A stretch of 64,000 nt of DNA from Onthophagus taurus (taxonomy: Eukaryota; Arthropoda; Insecta; Coleoptera; Scarabaeidae). The notes below the pieces were generated by a model. It was not told the DNA's origin. It saw only the letters and a list, made by a program, of their open reading frames with translations, and searched no databases. A program made the translations under genes and the position numbers. Of this stretch, positions 11,901 through 19,422 are shown one piece after another. Where the stretch lies: positions 43,965,501-44,029,500 of the forward strand of contig NC_091966.1 in the NCBI RefSeq assembly GCF_036711975.1, in the 5' to 3' direction. Position 1 is the stretch's first letter, and each line of letters begins with the position of its first letter.

Positions 11901-14814
11901 AAGTACTAGTGGTACTATTTTCTTCTGCATGTTCTAAAATTAACTCTTCCAATTGAGGAGTTCGAACAGATCTAGGGTTGCCGTTGTTCAGAAAGATATG
12001 TTTTAGTGATCCATTTTCTCTTAATCGGGCTTCAATTCGAGAAAACGTTTTTCTGTTGGGGGTTCTACGATTCGGGAATTTTTGCCGATAACGGAATTTC
12101 CAAGACATTCACCCAATGTTAAAAGCATATCGGTGTGTTCTCCAAACGTGTAATTTTCCATTTCGAACACTACAAGGTTTTTAGTATTTGTTTAAACGAC
12201 TAAGCGTGTTTACAACTGTCAATGAATTCGTTTGTTAATTGTCATGGCAGACTTAGACTTTTTTTTAGTGTTATTGAAATGGGAGGCTACCATTTTTGCA
12301 TTTAACATGAAAACGGTGATTTTTATCAATATTATCTAAGAGTGATAAAAGATTCTAAAATAAATTTTCTATTAGAAACTGCAAAAATAAATGTAGGGTT
12401 ACGATCGAACAAAAAAGTTCTGAGCAAACAAATTTTAGGGACTCCCTGTATAGCATGGTTGCCGCCGCCCGATCAAAGTCAAAATTGGTTCAATGATTCT
12501 GTTCGGGGTGTCTAATCGATCTAATTTCAACGGCATCGTATTCCTAGTGCCCTTTTACTTCGGATTCAAAAAGAAAATTTTGCTAACCATTTCTTATATT
12601 CCTGGAAAATCGTTTTTATTCAAACAATTGCAAATTTCGGCCTGTTCGGGGTTTCTAATCGATTTCATTTCAACGGCATCGTATTCCTGGTCGCCTCTTG
12701 CTTTCAGTGATGGGCGCTGGGTAAATACCCGGCGGGTAGGTATTTCTAAAATGGGTATTTATCCGAGTATTTACCCCGGCCCAGGGTAAATACCCAAACA
12801 GTGGGTATAAAAGTGATACCAGTAAAAATATATCGATTCCAATAAATTTGAAGAGGAAGACGATGAGGACGTTGAAGACGAGGAATTGTCAACAATCAAA
12901 GACGTATTATCATTAGACGAATCTGTCGTAATTTAGATTAGATCAAGTTATTATGATTATTATCACCAAGCAGCCCTCTGCGTCCATTGTTGGACATAGA
13001 CCTTCCCTATTCTGTGCTGTTTGAATCCAATTGTTAGTCATTCTTTTGACGTCTACTTCGTCTGTTCGCTAGCGGTCTCCACTCTCAAGCAACCGTTTTG
13101 TCCACTGCTCATTCTTCATTCGCACGACATAACCCGTCCAGTTCCACTTAAGCTTTGCCACAATGTTGACCACATCATTTACGCCAGTTCTTCTTCATAG
13201 GTCTTCATTTCGTATGTAGTCCCTCAGAGTTAGACCCAGGATCGACCTCTCCATCTATCTTTGCGCAACTTGGACCCTCCTGGCAGTGGTTACCATTAAT
13301 GTTAAAGTTTCGGAGCCTTATGTCATAACCGGAAACACGCATTAATTGAAAGCCTTTCTTGGCCTTTTCTCTTGAAGATGTCTCTAAGATCCTCCTGTTT
13401 AGTTCGCTTGTTTGATTATCTCTCGATACACGAACCTCATAGCCAAGATATACATAGCTGTGAACCCTCTCAATCTCATTATCCCCAATAGCACGACTCT
13501 TGCACACACCTCCTTTAAGTCGTTCATCATTAGTTTAATCTCTCCAAGGCTATCCGATATAAGAACTATATCGTCCGCGTAGCGCAAATTATTTAAGCAT
13601 TTGCAATCAATGTTTATGTGTTTTTGGGTCCAATCCAGTTGTTTAAATGCACTCTGAGGACTGTGATGAACAATTTGAGTTCAACAGTGTCCCGCCTTGT
13701 TTTACTCACAATCAGTACTTTACTACTTTTACTCTCTTCAATACTTTCATGCAATTTTACCGTCATTGTAGCATTCTTGTAGATGTTATAAATAAGTTTG
13801 GTATGTCGATAAGCGACTCTGCATTCTTGAAGTGCTTGCAAAACTGCCATCAACTCAATTTAAATTAAATTTATAAATACCTCAAAATACCCATCCTGAG
13901 TAAATACCCCCGGGTATATATCCAGGATATTTACCCTTGAAAATAAATATTTAACAACACTGCTTGCTTCAGATTCGAAAATAAAATTTTTCTAACTTTT
14001 CTTTCTTTTACTTTCTAATTTTTATCTGAAGCAAGAGGACACCAGGAATACGATGCTGTTGAAATTAGATCGATTAAAAACCCCGATCACGCTTTTTTTT
14101 CAGTTTAAAATCTATGGCTGAAATCTATGGCCAACTTCACAAGCGTTATTTTATTTTGACTTACTATTTTATTCTATCGTTATTTCAGAATCATGGCAAG
14201 ACTAAACAAAAATTACAAACTAAAAAAGAAAAAAGCGAAAAGAAAAACGTTAAAAAATCAAATAAAAAAAAACATTAATTATTATTATTTATTTATTTTT
14301 CTAATTTAAGGGAAGTCAGAGTGCGATCCAACCACCGAAACCAAAGTGTCGTGTTAAAAATGTATTAAAATCCGTAGCTGATATTGAAAGTTACACCATA
14401 ATAATATATCCTTGCTCGAGAGATGAAAATATCACTAAAACAATGACTGATTTGGATAAAAAATTTAATATTCGAACCGATTATGGTAGATCAAGAAGAA
14501 ATCTTGGTGATGTTATAAGAACAGATACAAGATTGAATTATATTCTTTATGGTGTCGTTGTAAAAGAAAGAGCCCAAGATCCTGTTAATTACGTTCATTT
14601 CCAACGTTGCATTAAAGAGATTAATCAGCGTAACAATAAACACGACCAATACGAATATGTTGCAATGGAAGCCTTTAGGGATGATCCAGATAATATGGTT
14701 ATTAACAAATTGGTCAATTTGATGAGAAACACTTTTTATTATAATGTAGAAGTTTATATTTGTTGGCCTGAAGAGTTGAAGCAATTCGCTCCAAGGGAAT
14801 TAGAATATTCTTGA
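2937..14814 (+). CDS. OARD1-like ADP-ribose glycohydrolase (macro domain) with extra C-terminal domain
   Basis: Four exons: 2937-3610, 3661-3976, 14189-14248 and 14311-14814, all with GT..AG introns in consistent phase, giving about 517 residues. The start is the ATG at 2937 (AAAATGG context, MAGKSKK). Residues 1-185 are charged and low in complexity. The macro domain follows (about 185-330): ETFGDLF, ALGHCVAEDMNMGSGIA, KFKRVDELL, and MPRIGCGLDG-like LPRIGCGLDGLEW. These are the substrate loop and glycine-rich motif of the OARD1/TARG1 family, which removes ADP-ribose from acidic residues. A lysine-rich linker exon leads to a second globular domain of about 160 residues with a weakly macro-like pattern that I cannot assign firmly. 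The third intron is 62 bp with a weak donor (AACGTTAAAA); without it the frame would stop at 14277. AATAAA lies at 14875. The second intron, 3977-14188, is almost wholly transposon. Confidence 0.8.
4102..7386 (-). mobile_element. 5'-truncated non-LTR retrotransposon (I/R1-like group) with RNase H
   Basis: Read on the minus strand. The apurinic-type endonuclease C-terminal half comes first (LLLGCDANAHHLAWNSSD near 7315, ADHKHIRF near 7085). The reverse transcriptase follows (AFIDIEGAFDNTSYES near 5965, intact YADD near 5745), then the thumb (FTRRRKQQIKAP), an RNase H domain at about 4990-4560 (WYTDASK, ESD-like FTDSRAV, PGHSNIEGNEKADKLA), and a C-terminal Cys/His cluster (CQLCNDESETAEHILCNC) ending near 4176. 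The frame is broken several times and the region before YADD lacks the PQGGVLSP block. The 3' tail is (TAA)n-like, at 4102-4115 on the plus strand. It inserted beside GGGG(T), which is repeated at both ends. Dead copy. Confidence 0.85.
7387..10055 (+). repeat. 143-bp satellite array with a 572-bp higher-order repeat
   Basis: About 18 tandem monomers of 143 bp, for example with the landmark AATTTCAACGGCATCGTATT at 8123, 8266, 8409, 8552 and 8695. Monomers comprise at least two types: one with CTGGTGCCCTTTTACTTC, the other with CTGATCGCCTCTTGCTC. The block 8537-9108 is followed by a near-identical 9109-9680, a four-monomer unit of 572 bp. The 60-73-residue open frames recurring here are by-products of the repeat and are not genes. 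The array ends where a foldback has inserted at 10056. Confidence 0.92.
10571..11257. mobile_element. PIF/Harbinger-like non-autonomous element
   Basis: The ends read AATAGCTTTGTTTGGTA and, inverted, AATAGCTGTGTTTGGTACAC. Many internal copies of AAGTGTA/TTGCAC form subterminal inverted repeats. The GTGTTTGGTACACT style of terminus and the acidic fragment it encodes point to Harbinger. No exact 3-bp target duplication could be fixed. Confidence 0.55.
10807..11046 (-). pseudogene. N-terminal fragment resembling a Harbinger (HARBI1-like) transposase
   Basis: A 79-residue open frame starts at ATG 11046 (MNKSKKEMLP), runs through a very acidic stretch (LESDTESEDNDMIFEELDSDDEE) and ends with DLVPKYSDVQFLLAYNI. 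The last segment resembles the start of HARBI1-type nucleases, before the helix-turn-helix. No DDE domain follows inside the element. It might be the retained 5' exon of a deletion derivative. The family assignment is moderate and rests on this segment plus the termini. Confidence 0.4.
11464..12161 (-). pseudogene. Mariner-type transposase, N-terminal two thirds, frameshifted
   Basis: The frame starts at ATG 12161 (MENYTFGEHTDMLLTLGE), shifts frame near 12105, then continues as FPNRRTPNRKTFSRIEARL, a second HTH (STSDMARRFGTSKTTVWRIL) and the first catalytic motif ILFTDESTFSKDG, followed by NVWAGIVGDVIVGPVFLP. It stops at 11464 before the second and third acidic motifs, which are absent. Same DUF4817-type family as the relics at 267 and 16760. 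Non-functional. Confidence 0.8.
12500..12704 (+). repeat. Continuation of the 143-bp satellite
   Basis: About 1.4 monomers, with the same landmark words as the main array (TCGGGGTGTCTAATCGATC at about 12504). It is cut by the hAT insertion at 12705. After the hAT, monomer sequence resumes at 13971 for about 45 bases, then flips orientation at about 14015 and runs inward from the right terminal repeat of the 10.1-kb element. Confidence 0.85.
12705..13962. mobile_element. Non-autonomous hAT element with an 8-bp target duplication
   Basis: Ends CAGTGATGGGCGCTGGG and ...TTAACAACACTG form short hAT-type termini (CAGTG...CACTG). They are flanked by CTTGCTTT (12697-12704) and CTTGCTTC (13963-13970), an 8-bp duplication with one mismatch. 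Subterminal GGGTAAATACCC motifs occur at both ends. Positions 12850-12940 read as a short acidic plus-strand tail (EEEDDEDVEDEELSTIKDVL) that could be the end of a hAT transposase. The middle is an RTE fragment. Confidence 0.85.
12972..13865 (-). pseudogene. RTE-type LINE reverse transcriptase fragment inside the hAT
   Basis: Minus strand: ALQECRVAYRHTKLIYNIYK near 13830, RRDTVELKLFITVL near 13670, the catalytic LRYADDIVLISDSL near 13575, YVYLGYEV near 13455, and a 3' section with MKNEQWTKRLLE (about 13110) and MTNNWIQTAQN (about 13035). These are RTE-clade RT and C-terminal motifs. The frame is broken by stops and small shifts. The same fragment occurs in the related hAT at 29112-29815, so it moved as cargo or was shared by a common ancestor. 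Confidence 0.8.
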
Positions 14815-15299
14815 AATAATATTTTTTTAAGCTTTTTATAATATTTCTATTGGGTTTTATCTTAATCATTTAAAAATAAATTACTAATTATAATACTAAA
14901 TTATATTTTTTATTAACAATAAGGATACATTTTTTCTACTTAAAAATAGATACTAAATTTCTTGGACAACTCTAAATTTAAAAAAAAAGTTTCTAATAAC
15001 TAAAAATTTCTAGTATCTACAAAATTTGGGGTAAAAAATTAGAATTCTTAAACGATTTTAAAGGTAAAAACCGCTTTGTAATGTGTCAATTGATTTTTAA
15101 TAAATTAATTCTTAAAGATAACCTAAAAAAAATTTCGATTCATTGTGATAACTTCTTTGAGTTTATTTAAAAAATTATTGCTAGAAATTTTTTATATTTC
15201 TATTACAAAAATTAATTTTCAATAAAATTCGGTGTTTTAGTACACATTTCTTCTACTTAAAAGTAGATAGCAAGGTATATATTTATATGATTATGTCTA
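14815..15299. other. 3' flank of the OARD1-like gene, AT-rich
   Basis: Contains the likely polyadenylation signal AATAAA at 14875-14880. Beyond it are AT-rich sequence and two related direct words (about 14925 and 15245, TTTCTACTTAAAA.TAGATA). No coding sequence seen. Confidence 0.55.
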
Positions 15300-15625
15300 G
15301 GTTCCTATACAGCAATACTTTAGAAACCTAGAAACATTCGGGTTTACGCACACGTCTCTCAGTATAGCTAAAACCGAATGATTCTAGTTCTTGTGTTAGT
15401 TCTAGTGATAGTGCTAATCTAAAACTAGAACTAACACTAGACTTAGAACTAGAAACATTCGGATTTAGCCGCACGTCTCTCAAGACGGCTAAACCCGAAT
15501 GTTTCTAGTTCTCGGTCTAGTGTTAGTTCAATAAAAATAAGCAACATAATGATACTCAAATTAGAACTAAAACTAGAAACTTTCGGGTTTTGCCGTGCGT
15601 CTTTTAATAAAAGGTTTGACGTTTC
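15300..15625. repeat. Hairpin repeat cluster (CATTCGGGTTTAGCCG family)
   Basis: Repeated short palindromes. CATTCGG[G/A]TTTAGCCG is followed by a 10-14-bp spacer containing GTCTCTCAAGAC, then CGGCTAAACCCGAATG. Runs of the hexamer-like CTAGTTCTAGTGTTAG separate them in both orientations. Related copies lie at about 17325-17650, 37305-37370, 43250 and 46950-47340. Function unknown; there is no coding sequence. Confidence 0.7.
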
Positions 15626-15692
15626 GGATGCCATGTTGCAACCTTCTTCAGAAACTGGTTCGAAGTGACGAGATCAAAAATCGGTAACTATA

Positions 15693-16862
15693 CAGGGTGC
15701 CCGGAAATTGCGTTCATATATTTAAAGGTGTAATTCTACATAAAAAATCATGAAGAAAAGTTCATATAAAGGTGTGTCCTAAAATGCTTCCTAAGGGAGG
15801 TAGAGTACTTTGAAGAAGACGTTCAATATGTGGTTATTTCTCATTATTTCAAAAACTACTAGGGTTAGAAACACGAAATTTTGCATATCTAGCTATTTTT
15901 ACTGGCGAACGTGCGGGTCATGCTACGGGCGCTCCTCGACCTATCCATCTTTCACGGTAGGTTTCATTTAAATATTGCTGTACTTGAACGCTGAAATGAG
16001 GAGGAGCCCCATCATGCATAAACCACATTTCCCTTCGTGTTTGATACGGCACTTCTTCCATCAGTTCAAACAAGGTATTTTGCAAAAAGTTAAGATAAGT
16101 TGTACCGTTGAGACGGTTATCAAATACATGCGGTCCAATTAAATGATCCCCAGTAATACCAACCTATACATTAATAGAAAATCTTTCTTGATGTTTCGTG
16201 GCTAAAACATTCTATGGGTTTTTATCGGCCCAAACATGGATATTATCGAAGTTAATAACGCCATCTCGGGTAAATCCAGATTCATCGGTAAACAACACTT
16301 TTTCCGGAAAATTTCTGTCATGGCGCCATTGTTCCATAATCCAACGACTGAACTGTAGTCTTGGGATGCTATCGGTGGGTTTTAAGGCCTGCACCTTTTG
16401 GAAATGATATGGATGCAGTAGCTCATCTTTAAATACCTCCCAAACGGTGGTTTTCGGCACATTTTCTTGTACCGATAATCTCCTAGTGCTTGCTGTAGGA
16501 TTGATAGCTGCTGCATCGAGCACCCTTTCTTCCACTTCTACAGTCCTCGTAGTGCATGATCTTCCACAGTCGTAACGATTTTCCTTAAAGCGCCCAGTTT
16601 CACACAATCTTCTATGGATAGAAACGAACGTTTGTTCACAGGGAAGTTGTAGGTTTGGATATCGTTCTGCGTACAATCTTCGTGCTTCTCTGGCGTTTCC
16701 ATCAGCTCTACCGTACGTAAAGTGAATGTTTGCCATCTCTTCGTTTGAGTATTGAACCATTTTGATTTAATTAAACGTAAATTATAATGGTTGTTGCACT
16801 AAAATAATTTTTTATCGACCGTTTGACAGCAAAGATCAACAAATGAAAGGAGCCTACTAAGA
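15693..16862. mobile_element. CAGGGTG foldback-type element, one end only
   Basis: Starts CAGGGTGCCCGGAAATTGCG after TA (15691-15692). It encloses a decayed transposase on the minus strand. No matching inverted end could be found between 16760 and 16900, so the right terminus has been lost or diverged. The exact right boundary is a guess. Confidence 0.6.
15880..16760 (-). pseudogene. Mariner-type transposase relic
   Basis: Starts at ATG 16760 (MVQYSNEEMANIHFTYGRAD), the DUF4817-type HTH. It has an open 182-residue N-terminal part containing RRLSVQENVPKTTVWEV and the first catalytic motif VLFTDESGFTRDG. Stops follow at 16212 and near 16167. The second motif FMHDGAPPHFSV is recognisable near 16015, then WIGRGAPVA, a stop, and PARSPV near 15920. 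The third aspartate motif is not preserved. It gives direct evidence that CAGGGTG-ended elements carry this transposase type. Confidence 0.8.
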
Positions 16863-16913
16863 TTTTTAGTGATAGTTTAATACACATGTTTGTGTGCAGT
16901 ATTTTACTTAGTA

Positions 16914-17274
16914 TTATTTATCTTGAAAACGAGTGGTCGTAGACTCGACGTTGCATCCAGTTTGGCCAACATAAACCTTCCCACAACTACACGATAGTCG
17001 GTAGACTCCCGCTCCTGTTAATGGAGTTAGTTTGTCCTTGGCTATCGGGAGTGTGTTCCGAATTTTGCTGACGGTGCCGTACCGCACTACAGATAAATCC
17101 AAGTGGTTTTGTACTTACCGTGTCCTCTTTCTGCTTTCGCTGCTTGATGGCCTGGTTGATGTCCCTCGAAGTGTATCCATTCTTCTGCAGCACGCCTCGT
17201 AGAAAGTGTTGCTTCTTCTTCAAGTTCTCTCCTTCACATAGTCTCGCTGCTCGCTGAAATAATGTACGGATCAT
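16914..17274 (-). pseudogene. Penelope-like element fragment with GIY-YIG endonuclease
   Basis: Two overlapping minus-strand frames give ARLCEGENLKKKQHFLRGVL and GYTSRDINQAIKQR, then AGVYRLSCSCGKVYVGQTG. The last is the core of the C-terminal GIY-YIG endonuclease that Penelope-like retroelements carry, preceded by the usual linker helix. A frame change separates the two parts and the rest of the element is missing. Confidence 0.72.
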
Positions 17275-17324
17275 GGACCTCTTCGGTTGGGGATGATGAT
17301 GTGAATCATCGCTTACTAGTGCTA

Positions 17325-17655
17325 CCTACCAGCCGTCTTAAGAGAGACACAGCTAAACGGATTCTTTCTAGTTCTAGGTTCTAAAAAGAAGGGTTGCTAT
17401 TAGTCAGTTTTAAGCAAAAAAATACACTAGGAAAATTCGAGACCGCCTAGAAACATTCGAGTTTAGCCGCACGTCTCTCAGTATGGCTAAACCCGAATGA
17501 TTCTAGTTCTAGGTCTAGTTTTAGTTCAATAAAAATATGCAATATGGTGATATTTTATGCTAACTATGCTACCTATCACCTACCAGCCGTCTTAAGAGAG
17601 GTACAGCTAAACGAAATGCTTGTAGTTCTAGGTCTAGTGTTACTTCTAGTGCTAG
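17325..17655. repeat. Hairpin repeat cluster, second copy
   Basis: Same family as 15300-15625. CCAGCCGTCTTAAGAGAG occurs at about 17330 and 17585, and AGCCGCACGTCTCTCAGTATGG at about 17465 is followed by CTAAACCCGAATG. The TTAA inside GTCTTAAGAG is the natural empty form of the site occupied by the piggyBac-like element at 47337. Confidence 0.65.
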
Positions 17656-17854
17656 TATTAGTCTAGTGTATATTTTGATTTAATTACAACGGACACTATT
17701 CTTTAGTTTTTATTATGTTTAAACAAATAACTAATTAAATTCGTACCTACAGTTTACTTAAAATCAAAAATTAAGTTGAATTATATACCACACTAAATAT
17801 ATTAAAGTAATTCAAGTTCATTACTTTAAAAATTTGAATTATTTCTCGTATTAT

Positions 17855-17961
17855 TTTCCGCCAATTACGTAATGCGCAGTATGGTTGCGTATAACGTACA
17901 AACCTTGGATAGTGCTTAGAATAAACATCTCGTAAAGTCCCTAGATTAATCTAGGGACTTT
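17855..17961. promoter_or_regulatory. JAZF1 upstream region: MITE remnant and 28-bp perfect palindrome
   Basis: Bases 17857-17925 resemble, in inverse orientation, the short element at 52750-52962 (TACGTAATGCGCAGTATG). Directly after it, 17934-17961 is a perfect 28-bp palindrome centred on ATTAAT (AAAGTCCCTAGATT and its mirror). It ends 88 bp before the JAZF1 start codon, so it lies in the promoter or 5' UTR. Function unknown. The interval 17660-17850 shows nothing else. Confidence 0.5.
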
Positions 17962-18049
17962 AATCTATGTACAACTCAAAATTTAAAAAACCAGCTTTTT
18001 GGTTAATTTTTTATAAAACGTCAACACATCCTCTAAAGTTTCAATAACC

Positions 18050-18885
18050 ATGGCAGGTTTTAACTCAAACTCGTGTACTTATCCAAATTGTGGTAGAAAA
18101 TATTCAAATTTACCCGATTTGATTTATCACATCGAAGATGAGCACGTTGATTTTAGTCCGGAAACTCTTTCAGCGGTGGAAAATTCGCAACCGACGTACG
18201 TCCCGATGAGTTATATTTTGAAATTTTCCACGTTACATCCTAAAGAAAAACATTCCGAACCAATTACAAGTTTACGGCAAGAAAATCAACTTTTAATGGT
18301 TGAATCGGAAACTTCATCGACCGATTCATCCGAGTCAAATTTAAATTATCCAAAGTAAGTTTATGCCTTATTCCAAACTATGTATATCGAAAAGTTGAAA
18401 TTGTTTTTAGAGACCCGAACGATATAAGTAACCAATTTAGAGAGGACCCATCGAGTATTAAACGATTAATTTGTTTGATTCCTAATTGTAATAAAAGATA
18501 CAAAACCATTAATGGTATCAAGTACCATATTAAAAATTGTCATGAGAAGAAGTTGGAGCCGAAAAAGATTCACAAATGCCACTGTGGAAAATCGTACAAA
18601 AGTCAACACAGTTTAAGAGCTCACAAAACGAATCATTACGAAGTACCAAGATCGTTATCTCGTAAGATGTCTCAATGTGAAATAGCTGGATCATCTAATG
18701 GTTATTTTCATGAACCTCCCAAACTTCCCAGTTTTAAGGGGTGTTTTACTAAAAATGCGCTTACATTTAACCAAACAGATAAAAAAATAAGTGATCCATT
18801 TATTTTTCAACATCCAAGAGAACCAACGTTTGAAGCTGGATCTTCAAAAATGGATCAATATACTAATGATCCATATTTAGGTTAA
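18050..18885 (+). CDS. JAZF1: JAZF1-like C2H2 zinc-finger protein
   Basis: Two exons, 18050-18354 and 18411-18885 (intron GTAAGT...TTTTTAG), giving 259 residues. Finger 1 (residues 9-32, CTYPNCGRKYSNLPDLIYH) and the following QPTYVPMSYI are hallmarks of JAZF1/TIP27. Finger 2 (123-146, CLIPNCNKRYKTINGIKYH) and finger 3 (158-177, CHCGKSYKSQHSLRAH) complete the family pattern. JAZF1 proteins are nuclear cofactors of transcription and of the NuA4/TIP60 acetyltransferase. The linker between finger 1 and 2 is serine-rich and acidic. The C-terminal 80 residues have no known domain. The start ATG has an ACCATGG context. AATAAA at 18903. The gene looks intact. Confidence 0.88.
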
Positions 18886-19199
18886 GTTTGTTAAGAATTG
18901 TTAATAAAACATTATTTTCTTAAATACATATAATTGGTTTTAACGTTTAATTAAAAAAATTATTGCTAAGTTAACATACAACATTTTTAATATAAATAAA
19001 TAATCAAAACTTTCAAAATATCATTTTCCGGTGTGAAGTTAGCTACAGGTGGTGACAAGCCTAAAAATAATTATTGAGCGTCATTTTGTAGGAAGCGGTG
19101 AGTTTTTTTAAGTGAATGATTTTTTTGGTAATAATTCAACATTTATATAGGTAATAATCATCACGAAAGAAGAAAACCCCGTAATCTAACGATTTCGTT

Positions 19200-19422
19200 C
19201 GCATCACCCATAAAAGCTTGTCTTTGGCGTCAGTTTTCACACAATTTCGGCCACATCAACCGATTGAGTAAGTAGATCTTCTCCATATTCTAATTCAACT
19301 TAGATAAATTATAATTAAGATAAATTAGGTCAGTTTTATCATTACCGCCCCTATCGTTTCAGCAAATTAAAAAAATTTTTTGAATTAAATAAATCGCGAT
19401 AAAGGAAAACTTGTTAAACTCG
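19200..19422 (+). promoter_or_regulatory. 5' UTR with a probable intron upstream of the gag-derived gene
   Basis: GTAAGT at 19268 and a pyrimidine-rich TATCGTTTCAG ending at 19362 would define a 95-bp intron in the leader, placing a non-coding first exon before 19268 and 60 bp of leader before the ATG at 19423. A spliced leader would be unusual for a retrotransposon copy but normal for a host gene. Inferred from splice consensus only. Confidence 0.5.

Larger units (their letters stand above)
10330..12448. mobile_element. Long-TIR mariner-type element with transposase remnant
   Basis: Inverted arms of about 210-220 bp (10330-10545 and about 12235-12448) match closely, for example TTTCTAATAGAAAATTTATT in both. 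The ends read CAGGCTGTTCC and GGACTCCCTG, each flanked by TA (10328-10329 and 12449-12450). It carries a minus-strand transposase fragment (11464-12161) and a nested Harbinger-like MITE (10571-11257). The terminal bases resemble the CAGGGTG foldback group found through the window. Confidence 0.85.
10058..12497. mobile_element. Foldback element, right end lost, interrupting the satellite
   Basis: The sequence begins CAGGGTGTTTCGGTGAC directly after the TA in the satellite word CCTTATA. The part up to 10328 is non-coding. After the nested element at 10330-12448, the sequence at 12451-12475 (GCATGGTTGCCGCC) is roughly the inverse of 10300-10326, so the nested insertion sits near the centre of a palindrome. 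The expected CACCCTG right end is absent and satellite resumes at about 12500, so the element was truncated by deletion. Confidence 0.55.
4041..14141. mobile_element. 10.1-kb TIR element filling an intron of the OARD1-like gene
   Basis: The inverted repeats 4041-4101 and 14081-14141 match over about 60 bp with one or two differences (TGTGAAGTTGGCC ... GCGTGATCGGGG). Immediately inside the right repeat the sequence continues as a 143-bp satellite monomer pointing inward. The left repeat runs into the same monomer start once the LINE at 4102-7386 is removed. The element is therefore a TIR unit whose body is tandem satellite, later invaded by a LINE, foldback elements and a hAT. No transposase of its own is visible. 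Both flanks contain TTATTTTATT a few bases away, but a target duplication is not certain. Confidence 0.72.

Noticed and set aside
13647-13868. Plus-strand 73-codon frame
   Set aside because: Antisense to the RTE reverse-transcriptase fragment, whose motifs are clear on the minus strand.
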